Assembly (NCBI GenBank): GCA_033032175.1
Contig: CM065321.1
Location: 13,166,501-13,230,500 of the forward strand
Reading direction: 5' to 3'
Source of the DNA: Saturnia japonica
Taxonomy: Eukaryota > Arthropoda > Insecta > Lepidoptera > Saturniidae
DNA length: 64,000 bases
Below the pieces are notes generated by a model. It saw only the letters and a program-made list of their open reading frames with translations, had not been told where the DNA came from and made no database searches. How positions within the stretch are numbered: position 1 is the first letter of the stretch; each line of letters opens with the position of its first letter. The position numbers were made by a program, and so were the translations under genes. This document shows positions 32,236 through 45,115 of this stretch, in pieces.

Positions 32236-34554
32236 ACGACAAAAAAGTGAGGCTCTGAAATTCGTTATTATTCGGCCCAGTTGTACTTCTAGGAGGTATG
32301 AATTAGAGCACATTTTTTTTTTTTCTATTTTTTTTTTTCGTAAGACACAAATACAGCTTAGAGATAAAAAAAAATTATAACAATAATAACTTAACTCTAA
32401 ATACCTTTAAAAATCTAATACCCTATGACATATGTGCACAAATTTTATTGTTAACAAGTACTGTTTATAGTAAATGGACGATAAAAATCTAGGAATTAAA
32501 TATAAATAAATATATTAAGTGAGTGAATTTTAAAATTTAGAAAGACTGGTGAAAGATAAGTCGTGTTGTAAGTTAAATTCGTTATATCGCGTGCACATTC
32601 TATTAATGGGACTATTCTCCGATACAATATTGCTACAGGGGGCAACACTAAACAATTGTTGATGTCTTACGGAACGAGTGGGCGCACCTTATATTGAGTT
32701 TACCCAACAATTCACTACCAAGAGTACCATTTCATATTTTGTGAAGCGTACATAGGTCTGCAACTTTTTTCTTTTCTCAAGACTTTTAAGATTGACTATG
32801 ATGTTTATTTGTCGAGTTATGGGCTTCTAAAGAATAGTGCAATTAAAACCAGGAATTTTTGGAAGTAGTTTTTCTAATCGAATACATTTCATTATTATTG
32901 TTTTAATATTTAAACGTTTTTATGTTGTAGGATGACGAAAACTGCTGTTAGTCTGTGAAGTAGTTAAGAAATTTCGAATAAATTATTTACGATGGATTTC
33001 CGCAAGGTAACGCGTTAGTCAATCAATTATATTAAAATTATAGTATCAAAGCATTTATAGTTACTGGATGTATAATGTACGATTCAATCAACCAGCCATT
33101 TGTAATTTGTTTTTAAAATATACATTTCTGAAATGGTGTATCTGTTTCATTATATTTTATATTCTTTATTTAGACGAGGAAAAACACTAAGCGACGTACA
33201 CGGTAAATTAAGTTACCATAATACTTATAAGATTGCCAACTTCCCTGGATAGGCACTCTAGGTTCGAGCCTCGGTCTACGAGACGCTGTAAAATATAAGA
33301 TTTTAATAGTAAAGGTTTTAAGATAATTCGGTAACGTAACAAATTTTAAATAATTTATCTATACTACTGTTTTAAAGAACCATAGTTTATTATAAAAAGA
33401 ATCTCTAGAAATGCTGATACGTTTCTAAAAATTCTTTTACCCAGCTACATTATTTCTGAGTGATATATTATCATTTTTTTATTCTTATCAAATGTAATAT
33501 TGTAATTAACGCATTCGAAGTCGTGGACAGTTCTTAGTTATTTAAAAAAAAGGAATTGTAACACCCGTACACAAAGCGTGTATCAGCACACACTGATATG
33601 TGTTATTTACTATTTTATTGTCACTTATTATATAATAATTAGATAATTAACTTAAGTTCGATTGTCTTTGATTATTTAATAGGCAAAGAGGTGATTGAGT
33701 GACTGATTGATTGATTGACTGACTGACGGACTGACTGATTGAGTGGTTAATGATTTATCTAAAAACCAGATGATGTATGTATACTCATCGTAACGCTATT
33801 TGTTAATGCCAAACGTAACGATTATATAAATTTCACTCCTCATAAAATTTCCATAACGGTGTTCTTATATGAAAATCGATTCTAAAGGATTATAAACCGA
33901 AAAAAACTTTAGTATCTTGCTATTAAATGCTTCGTAAGTTCTGCAATATCTAAATAACGCAGACTACGAAAAACAGAACTGCTGGTATAACCAATAAAAT
34001 TAATTTGATTACATCAATTACCGGGGTCAATATTGCGGATATTAATTTAAGGTTATCGCCGCGACAAAACTAATACCATAATATGCCATTCTTATGAGCA
34101 GACGCAGTCCAAATTAATAAGCCAATGCCAATAACTGGCAATAGTCGTAAACGAGATATCCTATATCGCTTTTACAATATCTGATATATGACAGGTATGA
34201 ATAGAGACATGAGAAGGGTCGAAAGCTAGTTTGTTAGGGTTGTCGAGAATAAATATTAATTTAAAAATAACTTGTCCATAATATAATATGTATTTATTAA
34301 TTATACTGACAATCACTTTTGTCAAACTTGAAAATAATGTTGTCACAATTATTTTTGTAGTGTTGTGCTACCGTATATTTTACGGTACAATTATTTTAAT
34401 TGCTTACGATCTTTAAAATCTTAATTTAAAATATTGAATTTTGGGTTATTAACTATCAATATAAGAAATGTAATTTCACTCCAAAGGAATAAAAAGCACA
34501 GTATAGTAATAAGCATAAAACAATAAATGAAAATCAAAAAATAATAAGAGTTGA
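32236..34554. other. No gene recognised; one TGAC/TGAT simple repeat
   Basis: AT-rich. 33690-33750 is a degenerate tetranucleotide run ('gattgattgattgactgact'). No domain-bearing frame was found. Confidence 0.5.
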
Positions 34555-34705
34555 AAATAAGCCGACAAGCACCAATAGGTGTGTTCCGACAGCTGCATTG
34601 GGATCCAGCGCTCCACTAGGCTTGTTGTGTTACCATTTTGGGCCTCATCATCACTTACCATCAAGTGAAATTGTGGCCAAACGCTAAACCTATAAAGAAT
34701 AACAA
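34555..34705 (+). repeat. SINE family 1, 3' half
   Basis: 'aagcaccaataggtgtgttc', 'ctccactaggcttgttgtgt' and 'taccattttgggcctcatca' match the 3' half of the 40703 copy. The tRNA-related head is absent. Confidence 0.65.
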
Positions 34706-35984
34706 GAAATACCTATAAAAGAAGTCGAGATGATCAGCTTAATGCTAACAGAGATAACACATGATTCAAATAAACCTCTTAGTTAACTATTAGATATAGA
34801 GAAAGATTATTTTTAACTTAATATATACTATCAGAATACTTTTTATTTCATTTGCACATTACATCACTATTCATCATCATAAATCCCCTTGCAACCACTG
34901 CAGTATATTGCTGTCTTCCACAAAAATTTTCACTAGATATGCATCACGTTGTGCTGAGCGTCACTCTTTTTTACATGATAGCTTTTTACATATCCATGTC
35001 TCACAATTATTTATTTTACCATAATTATAAGGAAAATGACACTGAAAACGTTGAATATGAATGACTTCATAATCTGATACCCCAAAAAAACCGTTGTAAA
35101 GTAGATAATATTATTGATATCGATGTGGTTATTAAAATCTTACTATCTTCGTGTTTTACTATTGACTGAACACTCTTAAAAAACAATCGATGGCTAGGGC
35201 AAGAGGATTTTCGAATGTCGACGTAACATTCACATTGCTGTAGAATTTTTTCAAAATCAACTCTGCTAAGGATGATAAAGATGGCACCGCCTTGTGTTAC
35301 ACCGTTCATAATGGGACCGCCCTTGCTCACGCCACCTTCTATAGTGGTATAATTGATCACATACGGCGTGGTAACTCCGTCATAGATGATACAGTTCTGA
35401 ATGAATACAACTTTAAAAAGAACAACATGGTATTAAGCGAAAATCGATTAACTTCAAGCATGTCTGATCAACTACATACTACGTATAGAAAATTGGTACT
35501 CGCGACTGTCGCAACTGGCACTGGCAAAAGCCCACTCGGTGACAATGAAGCCGCGACTTTTGCCTCATTAGTAGATTTATCATTACTGAAAACGAATCTT
35601 TGAAATAGGTAATGAAATTCGATATTAAACAAATAAATAAGTGACAGCCCTATGAAGAACACGCTCTTACACTTATGTTACTCGATTGATATTACCAAAA
35701 AATTGCTATTCACGAAAAATATCGTATCGCCTATTCCTTTAACGCTAAATTTACATATAAGCTTAGCGTTTTAGGACCGTCGTAGCGAGGGTTTAGGGGT
35801 CACAATGAGGAAACAATTTAGGGGAAGTGGCTTAGTGAGTGAGGAGGGAATTGTCTTTTACGCGATTTTTATGGTGACGGAATATTCTGGATATACAGTT
35901 ATTTTTGACGTTATATAAATAAAATAGTTTCATGCACTTAGTAGGAATTTTATGCATTATAATAAAAATAAATATAAATAAATA
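34706..35984. other. No gene recognised
   Basis: Open frames at 35067-35360 (minus) and 35292-35603 (plus) overlap and lack recognisable motifs. 35760-35900 is slightly G-rich. Confidence 0.45.
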
Positions 35985-38370
35985 ATATAAGGCGCCAGCC
36001 TTCTCGCACCATGATTTAATATATGCCTCCCTTAAAATGAAAACACCTAAACCTAAACCTATAATTCTCTCTCAAAGAAATTTTGGCCGTATGAACACCG
36101 TTAAGCTCTTTAGTGACACTGCTAACATTGATTGGGCAGCGGTAGAATCTCTGTCTACAGTAGATGAGAAGCTACATTTCCTGAACACTACTGTTGTTGA
36201 TATTTTTGACCGTCATGCCCCAGTTCGTCCCATAAAAATCAAGCATCGTCCTGCTCCTTGGTTTTCAGATCCCATACGTAGGGCAATGTCAAAGCGTGAT
36301 CGTGCATTTCGTAAGTTCAAATGTCACAGGTCTGATGAAAATTGGGTGCTGTACAAGGCCTTAAGGAACAGATGTAATCTTCTGTGCCGGAACGCCAAAC
36401 GTCGCTATATTTATAAGCAACTTGAAGTATCCACACCTGCTTGCTTATGGAAATTTTTAAAGTCGCTCGGACTATCCAAACCCTTGAATAGGGACGATAA
36501 AATTCCTATTGACTTGAACTTGTTAAATAAACATTTTGCAAGTGCTACTAAGCTCACACTGAATGTTAAAAATCTTACTCTTAAATTTCTTGCTTGTTTA
36601 CCCCGTCCTCAGATTGAGCAGTTTTTGTTTTCCCCTACTAGTGAAGATGAAATTACAAAAATATTCCTAACTCTCAATTCCAAAGCTGTGGGTTGTGATA
36701 ATATTGGTCGTGTCATGCTACAATATATTTATAAGCTTATTCTCCCATGTGTGACTTCTATCATAAACTTTTCTTTAACCACGGGGATTTATCCAGCTTC
36801 TTGGAAGAATGCTTATATTGTTCCGCTTTCTAAAGTTACCAATCCGACAGCTCCTAATCATTTTCGACCTATCTCTATTCTTCCCTTCTTTTCCAAAATT
36901 TTGGAATCTATTGTCAATAAACAAGTTACTTCTTTCCTCACTGACAACGATCTATTAAATCAATTTCAGTCTGGCTTTCGAACCGCCCACAGTACTACTA
37001 CTGCTCTGCTTAAGATCACGGAAGATGTTAGATCTAATATGGAAAAAGGTATGGTCACAGTATTGGCCCTTATTGATTTTAGCAATGCATTTAATGCTGT
37101 TGACCACGATCTTCTGATTGCCGCTCTTTCTTGTCTTCAGTTTTCACCCTTAGCACTGGAATGGTTTTCTTCTTATCTCCGATATCGTCACCAGGCTGTT
37201 CACGTCTATGATGGCGAATCAGATTGGTGTGCTCTAGAAGCTGGCGTTCCCCAAGGCGGCATTCTTTCTCCGTTACTTTTTTCTATTTTTATAAACTTAC
37301 TTACGCCTATTTTACAATCCCACTACCATCTCTATGCTGATGACCTGCAATTTTATCTGCATTGCGAAATAAAGAATCTTCCTTCTATAATCAATAATTT
37401 AAACAAGGACTTCTCAAGTTTACTTTCCTGGTCTGAATCTTACGGGATTTATGTTAATCCAACTAAGTGTCAATCCATTATAATTGGTAGCTCAAAACAG
37501 CTTGCTAAAATAGACTTTAATTCGTTGACTCCTCTTCAATACAATAAATGTACCATTCCTTACTCAACTACGGTGAAAAATCTTGGTATCATTTTCGATA
37601 CTAAATTATGCTGGGCAGACCAAGTCAAGGAAGTTAGTAGAAAATTTTATGCTTCTCTTCATTCTCTCATGCGTTTGAAAAACTTTCTTCCTGTTAATAC
37701 TAAGATTTCCCTAGTGAATACTCTTCTTCTACCACTTCTGGATTATGCAGACGTTGCTTACTTGGACCTCTCAGAAGATCTCTTAAATAAATTTGATTGT
37801 CTACTCAATAACTGTATCCGTTTCATCTTCCGTCTTCGGAAGTTTGATCATGTTTCTGGATACCGAGCCAGGTTGAAATGGCTACCTATTCGGCAACGTA
37901 GGAATATAAGAACACTTTGTCTTCTTTTCTCCGTACTTAATAATCCCAAATCCCCTAAATATTTAAAAACACTTCTTCAATCTCTCGCGGATACGCATAA
38001 TAGACAGCTGAGGTCTTCTGATTCTTTTATTCTCAGTATACCAAGTCATCATACTAATTTCCGCGACCAATCCTTCGCCGTTACAGCAGCACGACTGTGG
38101 AATTCGCTTCCTATCAATATCCAACTGGCCAACTCTCGAAATTCCTTCAAGTATTCGCTACGTAGGTTTTACTTGGAGCAATTGAATACTTCTTAATAAT
38201 ATATAATCTTAATAATCGTTATAATTTTTTTTTTTACTTAACATTATGCACACCTTGCATATACCTTTCCCTTGCTCCCTTGGAAGACTGGCAGAGAATG
38301 CTTTTTAGCATTAAGTCCTCCATTTGTACTTTTTTTTGTGCAATAAAGAATATAATAATAATAAATAGCC
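35985..38370 (+). mobile_element. 5'-truncated non-LTR retrotransposon (LINE)
   Basis: The element starts inside the last residues of an endonuclease domain: in frame before the first ATG, 35989-36036 reads 'KAPAFSHHDLIYASLK', like the SDHDLI end of APE endonucleases. It continues through a complete reverse transcriptase and a C-terminal region, then a 3' untranslated region with an AATAAA signal (about 38341-38346) and a terminal AAT/ATA run. Loss of the 5' end is the usual outcome of target-primed reverse transcription. No clean target duplication can be called in the A/T-rich flanks. Confidence 0.85.
36037..38196 (+). CDS. LINE ORF2 protein: reverse transcriptase, endonuclease missing
   Basis: 719 uninterrupted codons. 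In LINEs this protein copies element RNA into DNA at a nicked target. Visible in order: a connector with 'PWFSDPIRRAMSKRDRAFRK' (about residue 70-90), reverse transcriptase motif 'FRPISILP' (276), 'QFQSGFRTAHST', 'LIDFSNAFNAVDH' with its Asp near 347, 'GVPQGGILSPLLF', the catalytic 'YADD' (Asp 435-436), and a C-terminal 'RLWNSLP' block before the stop. No RNase H is seen. Motif style suggests the CR1/Jockey group, exact clade unassigned. The start ATG is not native, because similarity continues upstream. Absence of any stop or frameshift over 2.1 kb means a recent insertion. Confidence 0.88.
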   Translation: MKTPKPKPIILSQRNFGRMNTVKLFSDTANIDWAAVESLSTVDEKLHFLNTTVVDIFDRHAPVRPIKIKHRPAPWFSDPIRRAMSKRDRAFRKFKCHRSDENWVLYKALRNRCNLLCRNAKRRYIYKQLEVSTPACLWKFLKSLGLSKPLNRDDKIPIDLNLLNKHFASATKLTLNVKNLTLKFLACLPRPQIEQFLFSPTSEDEITKIFLTLNSKAVGCDNIGRVMLQYIYKLILPCVTSIINFSLTTGIYPASWKNAYIVPLSKVTNPTAPNHFRPISILPFFSKILESIVNKQVTSFLTDNDLLNQFQSGFRTAHSTTTALLKITEDVRSNMEKGMVTVLALIDFSNAFNAVDHDLLIAALSCLQFSPLALEWFSSYLRYRHQAVHVYDGESDWCALEAGVPQGGILSPLLFSIFINLLTPILQSHYHLYADDLQFYLHCEIKNLPSIINNLNKDFSSLLSWSESYGIYVNPTKCQSIIIGSSKQLAKIDFNSLTPLQYNKCTIPYSTTVKNLGIIFDTKLCWADQVKEVSRKFYASLHSLMRLKNFLPVNTKISLVNTLLLPLLDYADVAYLDLSEDLLNKFDCLLNNCIRFIFRLRKFDHVSGYRARLKWLPIRQRRNIRTLCLLFSVLNNPKSPKYLKTLLQSLADTHNRQLRSSDSFILSIPSHHTNFRDQSFAVTAARLWNSLPINIQLANSRNSFKYSLRRFYLEQLNTS

Positions 38371-39069
38371 CAAAACCGTTGTTTTCTACTCATATGAAAA
38401 TATGTTAGTTTATCATGTTTTAAGAATTCTCACCAAAAATTAACTCGATAAAGAATAAAAAAGATTCCATTTCCAAAAGTTTAAACAATATGTTTTTTTT
38501 TCTCGTCATTTTATTATGGTCCACGGTTGACAGTATAGGTATCTTGAAATTTTTAAGTTCATATTTCATTATATAGAGTCACTCGTAATTTTTTAATGAT
38601 TAAAGTAGCGTACCTACTATAGAAGTTTTCGGGCGGCCTGTAAATATAAATATTACAAAACTTTTTAACCTACTGCGAAAAAGGGAGATTATTTTGTTCG
38701 AGGGTATGTATGTATGTTAATTTCTTTGAGACGCCTAAATGGCTTCATGGATTTTAGCATACGAGGTGTCGTTAGATTCTTCTTAAGGTCTGGTCAAACA
38801 GCGGGTATGATAGGACGGCGACGAGACGCCGCCGCCGGCTCGGTGTGAGCAGTTGTAATGTACTACTAGTTAATATAGAAGACGTCACAGAGAGCCGTCG
38901 CGCCCGGCGTGAATACAACCCAGGCGGCAACAATGGCGGGACGGGGCACGAGCGCGACGCTACACCTTGTGTTCTATGAGTACTCATTGTGATAGTCAAA
39001 ACAGATGGCGTGGCAGGACGGGAGCATTTGAATTTAATTACAAAAATGGACATGGAACAGCTAATAATT
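38371..39069. other. Flank with GC-rich block, no gene assigned
   Basis: 38770-38990 is rich in CpG ('acggcgacgagacgccgccg', 'gacgggagc'), in contrast to AT-rich neighbours, and lies within an open minus frame (38772-39251). No motif was recognised. It could be part of an unidentified repeat or a host promoter/exon. Confidence 0.35.
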
Positions 39070-39190
39070 GTAAGTGTCCGAGACCATTTATTTTTCAAGT
39101 CCGGTGAAGCTGTAACAGCTATCAGAGGCTCCAGGCCCCCTAAAGCTAACAATATAGTCAGTTCTAAAAAAAAAAAGAAAAAAAAAAGAT
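39070..39190 (+). repeat. SINE family E, plus strand
   Basis: 'caagtccggtgaagctgtaa', 'ggccccctaaagctaac', 'tatagtcagttc' and a long A-tract match family E. The A-box head is degraded. Confidence 0.7.
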
Positions 39191-40702
39191 GTGATGTCGT
39201 AGGATACCAGGTAGGAACGAAGTTCCTTCGGCTAATGTAGAATCGACACAATTTGCAAAAAAAATCGTGCTCAATTTTATGTGTTTTCTTGATTTTTCTC
39301 TTAAATTTTGCTGATTAGTTTTTATTTAAGTACAGGAAAGTATTTAGGAAATTCAGTATTTTAGGAAATAATAAATTACGTAAAATAAAAAAAAAAATCG
39401 TAATTCAAATTATCAATTAAAATAACAAAATATATCTCTTTATTTTTGTTTGACAACATAAAACTACATAGAAATAGAAAAAACGTGGCTACTCACGAAT
39501 AAAATGTATCTATAATGTGAGTATTCGCCACGTGCTTGTCCATGAATTCATGAGTATATACTATGCATTGGCGGGGTGGAGTGGTAATAGAAAGAGAAGG
39601 GATGAGAGTACGAAAAGAAAGAAGGAGAAAGAGAAAGGTATTATACACTACTCGCTTGTGTATACGACTGTCGCGCCTGCGCACGTCTCATTTAACGGTT
39701 TTATTCCACGGACTTTTTGTTACGGTTTTACTATCACATTTTTCTCAGTTCGGTCGCGCAGCAAAATCCCTATCTCCTCCAAGCCAAAAAGGGTCAAATT
39801 TTCATTGTTAAATATTCCAATGTGCAATGTACGTTTCAATGATATGTTTGTATCCTGTTATTCTATATTATGTGAAGCTATAATCATAGTAAATTTATAG
39901 TTGTGTGCGAATAATTCGAACTTAAAAATTAATTGTAAGTACTTTCAATAACTAGAAAATTTCGACAATATATTTAGTAAAATTAGAAGGTAAGAAGAAA
40001 TCACGTTGGTTTATAATTTTTATTATAGTTTGTTAGTGAAAAAATAAGGTGATAAATACGGCATAAATGGATTCTTTAATACAATATTGTAGACACAGTT
40101 ATACGTGCCAATTCATTTTTAAAGAGTTCTTACTCGTTCACTGACAGTGGCCGGTGCACTGTGAGTTTATTTGAGAAGCCCTCAAAACTTCAGTGAAATA
40201 AACAGCTTTAAAACTCGGTGCCTATGGAAAACTGAGTTGTGAACGTATTTTGAAATAGAACTCAGGCGTTTAATAAAATGAAGAAAATGAGATCTACGGA
40301 TTCTAAAGTAAAGTCTGAAATTATAAAATGGCAGCAATTTAATTTAAAAAGTTATCAGTACAAATTAATAGAAAAAGAAATTCATCAGTTTATTATGATT
40401 CATTGATTATTCGTCAGGAAATATAAAAATACCCATAAGTTGAGAAGAGATATGACCATGTCATAAAGAGTGACGAAAGTCATATAAATAGAGATAGGCG
40501 GATATAGGAGGAGAGGAAGATCGAAGTAGGTATGGAACGGTTGTGTAAGGAATGACACGCGTATAATATGTTTGAATACTGGGATAACAGTTGACACAGG
40601 AGAGTGGAAGAGAAAAACATGTTGTTTCGACTTTTTGATTTGCTTGATTTTAAGTGACAAAATGACCAAAGAGACACTAAATAAGAAACCATTTGAAGAA
40701 AT
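39191..40702. other. No gene recognised
   Basis: Open frames at 39517-39900 and 40400-40869 have no recognisable domains. A purine-rich stretch lies at 39585-39640. Confidence 0.45.
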
Positions 40703-41010
40703 GATGGCTCCGTGATAGCGTGTACGGACACCGCGTCCATCGACGTGAGTTCGAATCCCTGCAATGAGCCTGAGCTTTCGGTGAAGGAAAACATCGTAAT
40801 GAAATCATAGCATGGTGGTAGGGTTTTTTTAAAGCCTACCTGAATAGCTAAAAATCTGTCACCAAGCATCTCTAGGTGTGTTCCGGCTGCTACACTTAAG
40901 AGCTCGTCATCTCACGAGGTTTAGCGTGTTGCCATCTTGGGCCTCATTGCAACTGAACATCGAATGAGATTGTGGACAAAAGATAAAACCTATAACGAAT
41001 TTAAATAAAA
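40703..41010 (+). repeat. SINE family 1, reference-quality copy
   Basis: Full layout: A-box region 'gatggctccgtgatagcg', B-box 'gagttcgaatccctgcaatg', 'gagctttcggtgaaggaaaa', 'tcatagcatggtggtagggt', 'aatctgtcaccaagcatctc', 'taggtgtgttccggctgc' and 'gttgccatcttgggcctcat'. It ends near 'ataaaacctataacg'. About 300 bp. Confidence 0.8.
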
Positions 41011-41129
41011 CTTAGCTTAGAAATCAATACAATTAAAAAAAAAGTCTGTAATTTCAAAATAACAGCATTTTACTAAATGCATATGAAAGTGTATACGATA
41101 TTTTTAACAAAACCCCAATTTAAAAAATG

Positions 41130-41545
41130 ATTGTCTGTCTGTCTGTTTGTTCCGGGTAATCTCCAAAATGGTTGGACCGATTTTTACAAGACTTTCACTG
41201 GGATATAGCTGATGTTATAAGGAGTAACTAAGGCTACTTTTATTTTAGAAAAAATAATTTGGGATCACGCAAAAAAACTGATCATGATGAACCAGTTCGG
41301 GCGCTTAAATGGCTTACACTGAGTAAACAGTAAGAGATATATTAAATTAATATATAACTTCATTGTAGATCTTCAAAAGACCTACAAAAAGTCAACAGGA
41401 GAATATTTCTATCTTCTAAGGATAACCCACAATAAGCATTTTTGTCTTTATAATAACCGGGAGCAGGGGTAGCAAGATTCGCGCGTGTGCCCGATCGACG
41501 GCATTCTGTAGTCCACGTGAGCGAAGCTGCAGGCATAGCTAGTAA
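41130..41545 (+). repeat. Interspersed repeat family F
   Basis: Begins in a CTGT run ('gtctgtctgtctgtttgttc') and 'gggtaatctccaaaatggtt'. It ends in 'agtccacgtgagcgaagctg' then 'caggcatagctagta'. The end block is repeated at 59085-59195 ('agtccacgtgagcgaagcca'). Such 'accgatttt ... cgaagc ... gctagta' repeats are widespread in Lepidoptera; class (Helitron or other non-autonomous DNA element) not resolved here. Confidence 0.55.
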
Positions 41546-43225
41546 ATAATTAAATAACGCCCTAAGGATCTTGACGTGAGATTTTCAACTAGAAAGCTAG
41601 ATTGAGTAGTAAGAAATGCCGAAAATGAAGTGTTTTTTACCAGTTTTCAAGTTGGGTTCGAAACCACTTACTTTGTGCTTCTAAAACGGAGCAAAGCGTT
41701 TTGCTTTTAACTTATATTATATGTTTCACTTTATATACTTAATATGACTATTTCGAAAACTATACAACATATAAACCAACATATTATGTTTATTTTTTGT
41801 CCTCAATGTTTCCTCTATTTAAAAAAAATCTTCGGCTATAGTTAACTATCGAATTCCAAACGTTACAGCTTCACTAAAAAATTCCATCACAGTAAATTCC
41901 GATTCTTATTGCAAAACGTCCATTTAAGTCCTAAAGATACAGCGAAGTTAAACCGCTTTAAGAAACGATAAAGACTGCTCGTTCTTACTGCGGGGAACGC
42001 CACCGCCACCGTAGAGAATGAATTTTAAACGCTCCGCGCCGAGTATACTGTTGTAGACAATTGAAACTTTGCATAATGCATAAACACGGGCGGTGGAAGG
42101 CGATCGAACGATACTCAGCTAAATATATGCGGATTAAACTGAAGTTTCTTATGTGAAATGCATTTAATGTTGTTTAAAAATTAAAACGATTGTTATTCGG
42201 TAATGGATAATTAAAAAAATGAAAAATGTAATTGATTTTATTGGTTGATACATACTATATTTAATATTTAATTGAAATTACAAGCTAAATTATTCAGCCC
42301 TAATTAAAAAAAAACTCAATTTTGTTTATCATACCTTGGAGTTGTAAATTTAGTATCATGAATTTATAGGTCCAAATGTTTCTTTCACTATTACCTATTT
42401 TTGTATTATCTTGTTTATTAAAATAGTAGGTATAAATTTAATATTATTTGACAATGGTTTATGTATAGTTCATCATAAGACTGAGTAAAATACAACCTTA
42501 GAAAGTATTTTATACCATCAAAAATATTAAATGATCACCAAAATGAAAACCCTATTTAAATAGGCAATTATAACCAAAAATTTTATATTTTGCTATCCTA
42601 ATAAAGTAAATACATAACTCCATACTAATCATTGTGAATCAAAAATTAGTAACAAAAACTCCTAAATTTTAATGTTATTAGTATCTGACGCTCATCGTCT
42701 GCTGCCGTAGTGTCTTCCGCTGTTTCTTAACACATATTATTGTAGCATTCGTTACCCGCTAAGACTTGGTGATCATTTAGGTAACATTTTTGGCAGTATA
42801 AAGTAATTTTTGCTAACAGAGCTTAGGATTTCAATGTATCATTTGATACTCATTTGAATTGAATCCCTATGACATTCAGATTTTTTTTATGATATCAAGT
42901 AATAAAAAGGCTTGCAATCCACCTAAGAGGTTAATGTAGCCTAAAACTGTCTATAACCAACCTTAAACATACTGGAGTCCTCACTGAGGCCAGTCATTAA
43001 ATATAGTAGTACTCTTGAGGACTAAATTGGATGATCGAGTATACCACATTGTAGGTCGATAACCACACCCTTGGCGATGGATTGAATCACCCATCTCTCG
43101 ATAGTCACCCTTATTTTTGGATTTTACCCATTATGCTTACCACCATATACAGTGTCGTTACTTTGTCGTACTACTATATAATAAAAATAAGGTTAAAGTT
43201 AAAAAATAAAATGAATTTCTTTTTT
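41546..43225. other. No gene recognised
   Basis: AT-rich with short frames. About 41975-42110 is modestly GC-richer. No feature supported. Confidence 0.5.
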
Positions 43226-43385
43226 AACATTACAAAGGTGGCAAACAAGCATACGGCTCCTGATGGTAAGAAGTTACTGTAGCCTATGGACGCTTGTGAA
43301 ACTTTAGGTATTACTAGCACGTTAACGACCTTGTACCCCAAGGTGTGCTGGAAGCCCTTTTCACTGCATGAACACAACACAAGGT
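43226..43385 (-). repeat. Interspersed repeat family H, minus strand
   Basis: 'ggtggcaaacaagcatacgg' then 'ctcctgatggtaag' is the reverse complement of the 'ttaccatcag ... gtatgc-tgtttgcc' motif that ends many lepidopteran repeats. The plus-strand relative is at 60895-61090. Confidence 0.55.
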
Positions 43386-44436
43386 TTTTATTTATTTATT
43401 TATACTAGCGATCGCCCTAAGGTCAAATTCGACCAGCTACTTTTTGATAATAGACTATTTTCTGTTTGACTTCTCTAGTATTCATAAATAATGAGTATTA
43501 CCTACATCACCTGCTGTCAATTTTCGTTGAGTGACAATGTCAATATTTTGGGGAATCTCAATGGGCATTGGTCGTGTTAGGATTTGCAGTATTAATTTAT
43601 TTAATTAATATATTAGTAACAGATATTATAGATAAATTTTAGCTTTCTGCACTCATTTTCCATATAAACTTTAACCATGCCAAATCCCACAGTCTTCCGT
43701 GCATGGAATACGTTTAAAAAGGGGTAGAAAGCTTTTGCTTCACGTATTAATATATAGATATATAAGGATGGCCAGCGGTCAATACACTATGATACAATTA
43801 TAATTAAAAAGTCAAAACATTCATCAGTGTACTAGCCTATAGAGGCCACCACCGCATGCCTTAATAATGACCTTTATACAAAAACCGAGTAAAAAAAGAA
43901 AAGATAGCAATGAAGTTGAAAATATGTGGAAAAGTTAATATTAGTCAAAAATTCTAACAATACAAAATAAAATCAACTCTATAATTCTTAATTATGTACA
44001 TCAACAAGAAAAAAACAAAAAAATGTCAAATAGGTTATTTGACTCCGGTCTTGGATCTTCCTCCAGTCGGGCTGCTCCAAGTACTACTAATACTAAGTAA
44101 TACTACTTATACTTATTAATATAATTAATATCTGAAAGTAATTTTTACATAAACGCACATTGTACACTCTGCCTAATATCACAACACGTACAATTTGCGA
44201 ATTGCTGTTAAAACTTTTATACACTCTCTCATAAACGCTTGGGCCGAGTTTACGATACGTAATATCTGAGAATTCATACAATACGACTATAAACTCACAA
44301 AAACAGAACAAAACACATGAGGGACAGCAGTTTCTCGAACTCAATCTAACTTTAAAATAGTTTTCTTCAGTCGACGACCACAGTAAACTATATAAAACGA
44401 TAACATTAATAACGTCCCGCTATTTTTATATTTTAC
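43386..44436. other. No gene recognised
   Basis: AT-rich, short frames only. Confidence 0.5.
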
Positions 44437-44475
44437 TAGCTGTGCCCCACGGTTTCACCCATGTTAAATTTATTT
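44437..44475 (+). repeat. Family C head fragment
   Basis: 'actagctgtgccccacggtt' plus 'tcaccc' matches the start of the 62151 copy, then similarity stops. Confidence 0.5.
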
Positions 44476-44884
44476 GATCAACTCTCCACAGTATTGTAGT
44501 CTCTCATTGTCCCCCTCCCCCTACTTTATACCTGCCTGCAGCTTTTGAGAGTAGTTGACATCCATGGTTATTACTTCGCTCTTTAGAGTCGTATCACAAG
44601 GAGGAGATCCTGGGGCTCAACTATGCAAAAAGGCAAAGACCAAGATTCCCTGGCCCGTCCGAGTTTACCGTTTACCTCTGAAGGAGGTAACCGGTGGGCG
44701 CTCGGGTCACGCAACACTAATTGTCTTTGTTAACAACGCTAGGTATCCTATGTAACTTACAGATTTTTTTACGGAATTTTTTTTTAAGAAATACATTTCA
44801 ATTACGATTTTGTATATTAGAGAATTATCAATGATTTGTAAACAAGTCCTCTAAAATTTATTTTCGGACTCTTACATGGCTTAC
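44476..44884. other. No gene recognised
   Basis: Includes an open 66-codon frame (44555-44755) without motifs. Confidence 0.45.
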
Positions 44885-45115
44885 GCTGGCTAAACCTTAA
44901 GAGATACATCAAAATAATGTACTTGGTATGGTGAAGCTGTGGAAACTTCTCCCGGCCAATGTGTTCGCTCCTTCTTACGACATTGGGTTCTATGCGTAAC
45001 GTGAAGAGATATTTATGCAGGTTGGTATTACAACGGCGACCTCCCATGGATTTAGATCTCTCGGTGGTTACCATTGTGTTTAGATTTTACTGTTCTTACC
45101 ATCAGAGACAGTACC
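44885..45115 (+). repeat. LINE 3' end, family G
   Basis: 'gtgaagagatatttatgcag', 'acaacggcgacctcccatgg', 'tctcggtggttaccattgtg' and 'accatcagagac' match 59640-59880 and partly 57395-57500. In the 59.6-kb copy the first part translates to 'VKLWNHLPADVF', the W-N-x-LP block at the end of many LINE reverse transcriptases, so these are truncated 3' ends of one LINE family. Confidence 0.6.

Noticed and set aside
33540..33605. Palindromic stretch around 'gtgtatcagcacacac' as a regulatory hairpin
   Set aside because: Pairing is short and imperfect, and such CA/GT-rich palindromes are common in this background.
35067..35603. Overlapping open frames on both strands, including a 103-codon plus frame
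   Set aside because: No recognisable motif, no flanking splice signals and no repeat relationship; overlapping frames on both strands are expected by chance at this length.
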